Below are positions 19,666-27,105 of a stretch of 27,105 nucleotides of DNA, piece by piece. Numbering within the stretch: position 1 is the stretch's first letter; every line of letters starts with the position of its first letter. The notes under the pieces were generated by a model. That model had not been told where the DNA came from. It was given only the letters and a program-made list of their open reading frames with translations, and did no database searches. The stretch is from Ophiothrix spiculata. Lineage: Eukaryota; Echinodermata; Ophiuroidea; Amphilepidida; Ophiotrichidae. The position numbers and the translations under genes are program-made. Location: NCBI GenBank assembly GCA_000969725.1, contig JXSR01S028295.1; one strand, written 5' to 3'.

Positions 19666-20169
19666 CACTGCCGCTCGAAAGTTTTTCCGCACAAAACTTT
19701 TATTCAGCCATATATCAAAGGCGTTTATCCAATTTTCATAATTTCTTGACAGAGTCTATATTGTATAATTATTGAAGTAACTATTCCGGAATTGCATTAA
19801 TTGCATTTGAAAATATGGCATGCAATGCATATTACTACTTTCGTCTGAACATTGAACTGAACAATAAAAATTGAGTTTATATACATTTCTGCGGATTTGT
19901 TTTAAAACTTCTATCCTGTTACAAGGTAATAATGAAGGTATGAAAAATTGATTAGTTACATAGTAGTGAGATTTGTACTTGTGGTGTATTTGTATATATA
20001 TATGGTCCAAAAAATCAGCAATTTTTATGAAATAGAAGATCAAACATTAAAAGAAACATTAATTTATTCATATTGAATAGATAAGTTACCCGTACTAGTA
20101 TCAATCTTTGATGATTCTAGAGGTTTTCAAACGCTTTTAATTGTGCGGAAATACTTTAGAGCAGGAGTG
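19666..20169. mobile_element. Non-autonomous Tc1-like element
   Basis: The left end CACTGCCGCTCGAAAGT followed by TTTTCCGCAC, and the right end GTGCGGAAATACTTTAGAGC followed by AGGAGTG, are inverted repeats of about 27 bp with a few mismatches. TA flanks both ends (19664-19665, 20170-20171). The CACTGC...CTC.AAAGT...TTCCGCAC terminus is the style of Tc1-like elements. At 504 bp with no transposase, it depended on a relative. The open frames inside are chance. Confidence 0.82.
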
Positions 20170-20171
20170 TA

Positions 20172-20813
20172 ATACCGAAATTCAGGCATATTTATTTGTG
20201 TCAGTTTTAATTGCATCTAGTGGGTTCCATGCTCCAGTTATTAGTTAATCAGAAGTATATTTGTTCCTAGGAAGTCAGCATATTAGCTGTATAACAATTG
20301 CTTGTTTCCATCCATAATTAAGAAATGAATTTTCACCAGCATATCTCAGATCTTGAATCTCTTTGTATAGCAATACAAATACCTCAAAGCAGTATCTCTG
20401 TACTTTAACCGTCTGAACATGAGACCAAATATTCCAAAACGTTTCCGATTTGCAGGTGCTATTAACTTATTTAATTTATAATTTATTTTATAAAGTGCTA
20501 CCTATCAAAGATGCCAGTTCTAATGATGATAACTGTAACTGGGCTAATACGTTATGGTACTAATAAGTATAGACAATCTCAATACAACTTTCACATCTAT
20601 CAACAAGACCATCAAATTATGTAAGTTCTGATTTAGGGCTTCGTGATTGAGTGTTCCCATATAACTGATATTTTTATCATGAAACATATAAATGAATTAA
20701 TGTAATTAAACATTAAGATGCAGTATTTCCGCACAATGTTTTTTTAAATAGATGTTTGTAAAATCATTTGAACTTAAAAGAAGAGAAAATGTCCATTTTC
20801 ATGTTTCTTTGAT
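20172..20813. other. Non-coding sequence with a solo Tc1-like end
   Basis: At about 20722-20738 AGTATTTCCGCACAATG repeats the inner right end of the preceding Tc1-like element, without a matching partner nearby. It may be the remaining end of a second deleted copy. Nothing else was recognised. Confidence 0.4.
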
Positions 20814-21074
20814 CATTGGCGTAGCCAGGGGGGTGCGGAAGGGGCGCGTGCACCCCGGGGTCTACACAAAAAATGGAAAAAATAAACGTAAAAAAATAGG
20901 AAAACAATGAAAAAAGGATGCAGTAGTCCTAATTACTCAGCTGATTACTGCTAATAATACATTTGGCGACCCGTCCAATACAGGCAGGTACCCCTAGTGA
21001 CCCCTGGATCCGTCGCCGTTTTGGACTAGGTTTTTTTGCGCATCCCGGGGTACGCAATCCTGGCTACGCATATG
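20814..21074. mobile_element. hAT-like foldback element
   Basis: CATTGGCGTAGCCAGG at 20814-20829 is mirrored by CCTGGCTACGCATATG at 21059-21074. Further inward, GTGCACCCCGGGG on the left pairs in part with ATCCCGGGGTACGC on the right. CA.TGGCGTAGCCAGG is a frequent terminus of hAT-family MITEs in animals. The expected 8-bp target duplication is not evident (TCTTTGAT on the left, CTGATACT on the right), so the family is provisional. A 61-codon frame across its right half is not a gene. Confidence 0.7.
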
Positions 21075-21544
21075 CTGATACTGGTAAAACTAAGTTGGCA
21101 AGAAAGATTACAATTGTTGACAATTGGTTAAACCAACTTAGACACTAGACATACTTTTTTGAGAAATCAATATTTTGTGACAACTATTTTCATCCAACAT
21201 AATTAGTATCTATTTAGATTTGTTTTATGTGTTTCCATCAAAAATTCCAAGTATCTGTTTCTTCATTGTTACATTTATACCAAAAAAATACATTGAGATT
21301 ATTTTTAATAAATGATAAATAAGGAGTATATTCTTTCTATTATGGTCCATATGAAAGTATGGTTCTGCTTCTATCAAATCAAATTTTCAATGCCCCTCAG
21401 CTTTTATATTTCTGTATCCCACGTTGGCAAAACTTGTTGGTATTTCTCATGCATGGTGCAAAACTGAATGATATTTTTTCATGGGGAGAAACTTCATGGA
21501 ATTATGCAGTTAAAAGTCACCATCTAATGAAGATCGAGTTCACT
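21075..21544. other. AT-rich non-coding sequence
   Basis: No gene is supported. A 129-codon frame (21359-21748) starts here but runs into the 270-bp duplication and has no recognisable motif. Confidence 0.5.
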
Positions 21545-22010
21545 CCATTTCCCTGCCATGATTATCTCATTATAACATGTGCTGCGGGTTTCCATAGGAA
21601 TTATTTTCACATACTACACACCCACAAGATCACCTACCACGCCACATACATTAAATCTAAGCTTATCATAATGTGCATTAAAATCTCTGTTTACTATCCA
21701 CCAAATTCCTTTCCCATTGAGTTGCCAAAAATGTTTCCATGTGCCTAAATTTTTAATTTCAAATGTATGGTAGACAAAAAAGTCATCATGAAGAGTTAAA
21801 TGTGACAAGGGTTGCCATTTCCCTGCCATAATGATCTCATTATAACATGTGCTCAGGGTTTCTAGTAGAATTATGATCATCTACCACCACAGATTTCTAA
21901 GATCTATGCTACCACACACAAGATCATCTACCACCCATTACGCCACATATATTAGATTTAAACTTATCATGTTCAATGTGCATTATATTCAAATCTCTGT
22001 TTACTATTCA
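21545..22010 (+). repeat. 270-bp direct tandem duplication
   Basis: Copy A (21545-21700) and copy B (21815-22010) share CCATTTCCCTGCCAT, ATCTCATTATAACATGTGCT, CACAAGATCA.CTACCAC, the ACGCCACATA.ATTA core and AAATCTCTGTTTACTAT. They begin 270 bp apart. Copy B has about 40 bp more, partly from an internal repeat of 'atctaccac' and 'agatc' words. Open frames of 88 and 129 codons on the two strands cover copy A but are not conserved into copy B, which argues against coding. Confidence 0.88.
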
Positions 22011-22729
22011 TGTGCTTTCAGTATGGGTGTTTCCACTACCTGACCCACTTTTAATCTACCTGACACCCTGGAATTCAACAAACTTAAGGAGTTCAGTAAA
22101 ATTGCTCAATCTTTTTCAAAAAACTTTTTTTTTTGAAATGTTGATACAAAAATATTGGTGTATTTCTCTCATAACACATAGAAAATTTCACATTTGAAAC
22201 CAAGCACAGAGAAGACATATGATAGACATATGGAACTCAGCTGCAGATCACATGTTTGGCATCAGTTCATCACATGGTCATCTTGTGTTGGTATTCAATT
22301 CACTCACATCTCAACCCTGGGTGGTCACATTAATGTTATCAGGTTTCATATAGAGATGGTCGAATTTCCAAGGGTAATTTTAAGTGGCAAAACAAATGTG
22401 AAAAACCTTTATTTTCCTTGATATGTTTTGTAGAGCCGGTGTTCTACCTCAACAATAAAAAACAAAAAAATCAAATATTCAGGATATTTTGATAATTTGG
22501 GGTCAAAAACAGCAAAAGTCTCATTTGACACTTATTGGTGATTGATGGCGACACACGGCTAAACAGAAATATTCAACCCCTTGTGACAGATAATACATTA
22601 AAATAAAGATAATTACACTCTGAACACGGTTCTGAAAGAAAAATTGTAAAAAAGCAAATAGTTTTTGAAATGGGGTCATTTTTCTTTTTTTTTTGTCATA
22701 AAAAAAACTAAGTCCGTAAATATGTAATA
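22011..22729. other. AT-rich non-coding sequence
   Basis: No gene is called. The part around 22083-22130 resembles 15840-15878. Two frames on opposite strands (22194-22421 and 22521-22790) have no family signature. Confidence 0.45.
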
Positions 22730-22741
22730 TGCGCATGCGCA
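22730..22741. promoter_or_regulatory. NRF1-type palindrome
   Basis: TGCGCATGCGCA is a perfect 12-bp palindrome and the consensus site of NRF1, usually found in CpG-rich animal promoters. It stands out in this AT-rich region because it has four CpG steps. It lies about 200 bp from a candidate coding exon on the minus strand, but on its downstream side, so a promoter role for that exon is not supported. Confidence 0.4.
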
Positions 22742-22933
22742 GGGACCATTCCATTTGTGCAATAGGAATTGAAAATATACCCATGTTCATAATGGTAAAC
22801 TTAAAGTAAATGCATTTTACAAATATAATAAATACTACGCATATTACTTTGTTTATAGTTCACGCTTTATTAATAAATCAATTCAATTATCGTCTGAGCC
22901 TAAAGGTAATCCTTTTTATGATACAAACACAAA

Positions 22934-23266
22934 TCAAAACCCACTATTCAGTCCAATTACCCCATCAGTCTCTACCATGTGTACGAAAAATGTTTGGTAT
23001 CTTCCTAACTTGTATACGGGGACTTTGCAAGTCATCATGGTCTGAGCATATCCCTGTTGTTTTTGATTGCCGTAATCTTCCCGTGGTATAACTGCTATCG
23101 AGCCGGCGTGACTCTTGCGTCTTGTGGAGAGGTACAAAACATTGGGATTTCTAGAGCGTGACTTATCTATATGATTTGAAGTTGACATTTTCAGATTCCT
23201 CTTCAAAATACGGTCATTGTCATATGCGAACCTTCTACATTTGATATTATTTCCTTTTTTTAGACA
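22934..23266 (-). CDS. Candidate 5' coding exon, unknown protein
   Basis: The minus-strand frame is open from above 23260 down to a stop at 22934. The best start is the ATG at 23188-23186 (context GAAAATGTC), giving 84 codons beginning MSTSNHIDKSRSRN. Unlike most chance frames here, the residues are mixed and polar (RRKSHAGSIAVIPREDYGNQ), and the DNA is less AT-rich. A usable donor could lie in the last third (GTTAGG near 23010 or GTAATT near 22960), so the C-terminal residues may be intron. No family is recognised. It may be an unrelated repeat fragment or chance. Confidence 0.28.
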   Translation of the reverse strand, partial: CLKKGNNIKCRRFAYDNDRILKRNLKMSTSNHIDKSRSRNPNVLYLSTRRKSHAGSIAVIPREDYGNQKQQGYAQTMMTCKVPVYKLGRYQTFFVHMVETDGVIGLNSGF

Positions 23267-23629
23267 GAAAAAAATTATTTTCCAATTATTTAAAGGTATT
23301 TGAATAATTATTCTTAAACATTTATAATCTCTAGTACGTCTTCTTTAAAAAAGCATCCGATTTAACAACATTGAATATGTAAAACTCTAATAAACTTAGA
23401 AATAAACCCGAGTTCTGACCGAAATGAAAACTCAACGCTTTTAAATAAGGGAAGATTTTTGCCTAGCATGTAACGGTTTCGTTTCACTGCAAAAACCACA
23501 CAACGAAGAAAATGAGGCATGATAATTGTAGTTCACTGATTACTCACAACATGTGTTCTATGTTGTGTCAATGCAACTGAGTAGCATTCACTTTTAATGA
23601 CAGAGTCTCAATTCCCAACATTTATTATA

Positions 23630-23684
23630 ACCGTCCTCGGGCGTAGATCTGGTTGACCAAGTGTCGCCACTGATATCATGTCAG
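23630..23684 (+). other. Candidate first exon with ATGTCAG|GTAAAA
   Basis: A CpG-richer patch (23632-23668: CCGTCCTCGGGCG, GTGTCGCC) leads to ATG TCA G directly followed by GTAAAA, a splice-donor-like sequence. A start codon two codons before a donor is a common gene layout in animals. It faces away from the minus-strand frame ending at 22934, so the interval 23267-23630 could be a divergent promoter. No downstream exon could be joined in frame. Confidence 0.2.
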
Positions 23685-23689
23685 GTAAA

Positions 23690-24225
23690 ATATGACGATA
23701 TGCGATTTTCAATTATTTTTTTTAATTACTTCTGATTTTCCAATAATTGTGAAATTTGCAGGATTTCATATTTTTACTATGTAGTTTGAAAATATTAAAA
23801 CATACATACATTTTTGAACTTTGGTCGAAAATACACTGGACTGAAAAAGGTGTTTCGCTCAACTGTAGTGTGGGAATACATTGACCACGTCTATTTCATA
23901 AACCTGTGCAAGGCAAGATGGCACATCTGCCTTGTTAACATTTAGGTTCATTTGGAACATAGTGACTGTAAATCCTCAAAGTCATACAATCAATGTTTTA
24001 AAAACTGTTGAAAGCCTACCTGTTTCCAAAAGAGTAGGCCTATTTTTAAAACCTTTGTGCTTTCTACAGTGTTTTTTTAAACTCTGGTGGTGAAATGAGC
24101 CTTTTAAGAATGTATATCATTCAGCCATGTTTTCTAATGTTTTAATATTCTAACCCTAACCTCACTGAATCTCACAATATCCTATTCCACAAAGTTAAGA
24201 AATTCACCTCCAATTCAAGTCCAAA
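23690..24225. other. AT-rich non-coding sequence
   Basis: Nothing recognisable was found here apart from an AGTAGGCCTA palindromic word near 24031. Confidence 0.5.
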
Positions 24226-24271
24226 TATGTCATTGACCCGAGTTAGCTATGATAACCAAATTGTTTCTCAG

Positions 24272-24340
24272 TGGCCTGACATAATGATAATAAGATTGGG
24301 AATCAGGTCCCGGGTTCAAATCCAGGTGAAATTTTTTTAC
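24272..24340 (+). repeat. tRNA-derived SINE-like sequence
   Basis: A perfect B box GGTTCAAATCC (24313-24323) sits in a T-arm with four of five pairs (CCGGG/CCAGG) and is followed by a T run that could end Pol III transcription. A worn A box (TGGCCTGACAT, from 24272) lies at normal distance upstream. The anticodon arm is poor, so this is a SINE head or pseudo-tRNA. Confidence 0.42.
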
Positions 24341-24644
24341 TTGCAGATTTTAAACAAAGAAGTTGTTAGGGTTACTCGTGTACTCTACAACCATGCAATT
24401 TATTGTTTTTATACTTTGATTATTATATGTGTTAAATTAACAGAAATTATAAGAGCAGAAAAACTCCACTAGTTTAGATTTTAAGAAATATTCTTTAACA
24501 TTTGTCCGAATATGTTTTCCAAAATTTCAATTGGCAAAAAGGCTTTAGTAAATCCTTTTTTTTTCAAAGAAAATAAACTTTGTGAAATGCAAATTTTCTG
24601 AAAGCTCTTCCTATATTTTTTCTTAAAAAAATCAAAAAAAAATG

Positions 24645-24730
24645 GGACTGTAGCATAGTGTTATGAGCTAACATATATTTTTGCGAGTAGATATGTGACA
24701 CAACATTTTTTGTCCTAAAGGTTCAAGGAA
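24645..24730 (+). repeat. Second tRNA/SINE-like sequence
   Basis: GGGACTGTAGCATAGTG then TTATGAGC (24645-24668) resembles a tRNA acceptor start plus A box. About 50 bases on, GGTTCAAGG (24720-24728) resembles the first half of a B box. The pairing needed for a tRNA is lost. This may be an old SINE or chance. Confidence 0.28.
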
Positions 24731-24739
24731 TTCAATGTC

Positions 24740-25262
24740 ACAAATAGAAAAACCAATAATCAATAACCAGTCTGCAGTAAGGCATCCCTGGAAATCGATG
24801 TGTCTGAGAATGGCACATGTTTACATAATGGAAGCAAAGATAATCAACACCTGGACAAGAAACCCCAAAATAACTCTTTAAAAGGTTGCTTTAGCCGTAT
24901 ATTCTTGTTGCATTTTACACAGAAGTAAATGTTATTGCAAAGGTCAATTTTAGATCAGCTTTGTACTAAACATATGAATAATAGTGTTTTTTCAGTCATT
25001 TTACATCATTTATTTTATATTGTTTATTTTGGAAATAAAAAGTTTACAGTATTTTTGAAATAAATTTTTGTTATCTGGTTTGCTATCACAAAAAATATGT
25101 TCTATACCACTTCTTGTTTATAAGTTATATCTTCATAAAGGTAAGAGGGAAATACCTCTACTTCTTCACTAAAGCGAAAAAGGGTTGATGCTGACAGAAA
25201 AAAAACCCAATAATAGAGAGCTACTTTCAACATTTTGGCATAAATATGTCTCGCAGTCTCAT
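24740..25262. other. AT-rich non-coding sequence
   Basis: No gene or element ends were seen. Frames at 25102-25296 and 25185-25415 overlap the MITE border on opposite strands and are not genes. Confidence 0.5.
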
Positions 25263-25265
25263 TTA

Positions 25266-25656
25266 GGCCGGGGTCAGACGAACGACGAGGTTGCATTTAC
25301 TACAATAAATTTTGCTGTCGTAATACGTCTGACCCGTATTTATTACAATTTGGTCGTCGTCGCATTAAAAAAAATGAACGGCGAAAATTCCGTCGTTGAG
25401 ATAGATTTATTGTAATAAAGTTGACAGTAATGCGGTGAAAACCCTGTGTGACCCCACCTCGTAATTAATTATGACATTGCATTACTATAGGCTTCATGCT
25501 GCAAATGATGTGCTAATCCCATCTCGTAATTAATTACGACATTGTATTTATTGTAGTAAATACGAGATTGTAATATGTGTGACCGCATGTCGTAATTAAT
25601 TACGACAATAAATTTATTGTAATAAATGCAATGTCGTCGTTCGTTTGACCCTGGCC
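25266..25656. mobile_element. Harbinger-like palindromic MITE
   Basis: The 391-bp element is flanked by TTA on both sides (25263-25265, 25657-25659), the 3-bp target duplication typical of PIF/Harbinger. The left end GGCCGGGGTCAGACGAACG and the reverse complement of the right end, GGCCAGGGTCAAACGAACG, differ at two positions. The match continues through GACGA, TTGCATTTA.TACAATAAATTT and TGTCGTAAT for about 60 bp. The interior holds three copies of CGTAATTAATTAYGAC (about 25461, 25526, 25592), so nearly the whole element can fold. There is no coding sequence. Confidence 0.88.
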
Positions 25657-25659
25657 TTA

Positions 25660-26550
25660 GACATCATCAACAGATATTATGGAGTTACTCAAGACAAAAT
25701 GCTATTAACTTCAAAGCTTTAATATCCAAATGCCATTATCAGCAATTGTAACAAGAAAACTAAGAAGTCTGATTTCTTTAAAGGTGCAAGGACAATATCA
25801 GGGATTCTCATTAATTCTCAATAATTTTGAAATATCCACAGAATTCAAGAAGATTAGAAAAGAATCAGTACTTATTTTCCCGTTATGTTTATCCTCTGGG
25901 AATACATTGTGGAGAGAGGACTGGTTCACCATTTCTGCATAAATAAGACCAATAATTGCAGAACTGATATTTCCCCAGATATATATACTTTGAATATAAT
26001 ATCGTAAGGCCAGCCACGCCAATAGTTTCAATAACTGTCCTTTTCAAATGGTAACAGGTTAACCCAGATTGTGCAAATGAAACTTCGCACCATGATGATT
26101 GAAAGATTTGACAGAATGTTAAAATGCGTAAGTTTACAGGGGATGTTGCTGAAATGACCCAATGTTCCTTTAAACATATCAAACAAGATTGCTCCATCAT
26201 CTTGGCACCAGTGCAATTATTGCATCCCATACAGAGTTAGTATTCAAAATACAAGAAGGAAAGAAATGTGAAATCTGATAAAACAAGACAAAGATTAGGG
26301 TCCTTAATACACAAATATTGACTGCATTAAGGAGATGATTAGAATTACAGGCTTCATAAGAGCATAAAATAATACCATTCTCCTGTCCTAGGAGACACAA
26401 TGTTTCATCTTAATATTTTCTTAAGTTACATGTCCACATAAATGGGCAATTTGTTGTAGGTTCAGTGCTTTATATTTCAAAGTACTATCTTTGACCTTTT
26501 ACCATGCAGTATGCCAATTACACTACTTAAGATTTAAGCCTAAATTTATC
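25660..26550. other. Non-coding sequence, overlapping short frames
   Basis: Four minus-strand frames of 62-113 codons overlap one another between 25798 and 26400, and none has family features. On the plus strand, 20 codons (IVQMKLRTMMIERFDRMLKC, about 26066-26125) run open to a consensus GTAAGT donor after CAG, a weak exon candidate. Confidence 0.4.
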
Positions 26551-26556
26551 CATATC

Positions 26557-26639
26557 TCAGGAACCGTAATCCTTCAAATTCCGTAAATTCTAATCAAACA
26601 CTAGTCTGCGATCCAAATTGGTTCAGTGACGGTTCCTGA
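26557..26639. repeat. 11-bp inverted repeat, 61-bp loop
   Basis: TCAGGAACCGT (26557-26567) is matched exactly by ACGGTTCCTGA (26629-26639). Weaker complementarity continues inward (AATT words). It could be the ends of a very small MITE or a stem-loop. Confidence 0.55.
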
Positions 26640-26713
26640 AGGCATTTCTCCAAACATATAACTGCTGATGCATTCATATCATTTAGCTTCATTTGTTTTG
26701 ACAAATCCATATA

Positions 26714-26760
26714 AAGCTTTGTTCACATTATTAAAGCTTTGTTCACACTGAATGAAGCTT
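26714..26760 (+). repeat. Short tandem repeat of AAAGCTTTGTTCACA
   Basis: AAAGCTTTGTTCACATTATT is followed at once by AAAGCTTTGTTCACACTGAA and a third partial AAGCTTTTT. The period is about 20 bp. It is probably a local replication-slippage duplication. Confidence 0.75.
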
Positions 26761-26883
26761 TTTTTGAATGATGTAATAAGCTCAAATATAAAATAGTTGA
26801 GATACCATTCATTTTGCCTACAATATTCAGCAACTCAACGATAAAAATATACATCTGAGATTGTAAGCAAAATCAGGATGCAT

Positions 26884-27105
26884 ATCATCATCATATCATC
26901 ATCATATCATATCAATTTATTTTCCATATCGACATACAAAATAATAAAAACACATTAAGAACAGACACGATATGGGGGATGTAATCGAAAGGCCTACGGC
27001 CAGAGGTGATCACAACCCTCTACAAGGTTACAGCATAAATAGATAAACAAAATAATATAATACAGCTACACAGAATTATCATGATGTCATTTTCATAAGT
27101 TATCA
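26884..27105 (-). mobile_element. 3' end of a minus-strand retroelement, cut by window edge
   Basis: On the minus strand the sequence ends GGAAAATAAATTG and then a tail of ATATGATGATG-type repeats (26884-26917), the form of a non-LTR element 3' terminus. Upstream on that strand are GC-richer patches (GGCCGTAGGCC, near 26991-27001). It resembles the terminus of the insert at 1633-1930. The body lies beyond the right edge, so the family cannot be named. Confidence 0.55.

Noticed and set aside
20963..21148. 61-codon frame with a protein-like start
   Set aside because: It lies across the right arm of the hAT-like foldback, so its residues come from terminal repeat sequence.
21359..21748. 129-codon plus-strand frame as a gene
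   Set aside because: The frame is not kept in the second copy of the 270-bp duplication, and no family motif is visible.
24227..24472. 81-codon frame over the SINE-like sequence
   Set aside because: It reads straight through the Pol III B box and its T run. The tRNA-like signals explain this sequence better.
25798..26400. Cluster of four minus-strand frames as one multi-exon gene
   Set aside because: The frames overlap heavily in different phases, and no consistent donor/acceptor set joins them.

Overview
The window looks like non-coding nuclear DNA from an animal. It is AT-rich, has no long open reading frame and no operon-like layout, and is full of decayed transposable elements: a truncated CR1/L2-type LINE, Tc1/mariner, Harbinger-like and hAT-like DNA elements, tRNA-related sequences and diverged tandem repeats. 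The style fits a marine invertebrate or another deuterostome, but the sequence alone does not fix the taxon. No intact protein-coding gene can be shown. If a gene is present, the window lies in its introns or flanks. Only a few weak exon or promoter candidates were found: a 45-nt candidate micro-exon at 13813-13857, a possible last exon near 5700, possible 5' exons around 11360-12095 and 22934-23684, and a possible 60-nt exon near 26066.

Left part (1-5000): a tRNA-like head on the minus strand at the edge, then a direct duplication of host DNA (853-1233 and 1243-1284 plus 2800-2897). Each copy was hit by a different transposon: a 225-bp MITE in the first and a 5'-truncated LINE (1286-2793) in the second. 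Each copy therefore records the empty site of the other. The LINE is itself split by a younger insertion (1633-1930) flanked by a 7-bp target duplication. A MITE at 2922-3367 follows and carries a perfect DR1 nuclear-receptor half-site pair.

Middle part (5000-17000): AT-rich sequence, a near-perfect 32-bp palindrome (6578-6609), a degenerate long-unit tandem array (about 7150-9250) containing one recent 427-bp duplication, a foldback element with a CRE palindrome (10483-10717), and a less AT-rich block at 11360-12095 that may be a minus-strand promoter and first exon. A Tc1/mariner element with long inverted repeats and a wrecked transposase (14141-15204) sits in the loop of an older hairpin. 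Next comes a 61-bp minisatellite of eight units (16189-16664) whose GACA motifs are spaced 11 bp apart.

Right part (17000-27105): a weak MITE (17623-17880), a short non-autonomous Tc1-like element (19666-20169), a hAT-like foldback (20814-21074), a 270-bp tandem duplication (21545-22010), an NRF1-type palindrome (22730-22741), two tRNA/SINE-like sequences (24272-24330, 24645-24730), a highly palindromic Harbinger-like MITE with TTA target duplications (25266-25656), and the 3' end of a minus-strand retroelement at the right edge (26884 onward). The elements do not form a pathway. What they show is the order of insertions and duplications.
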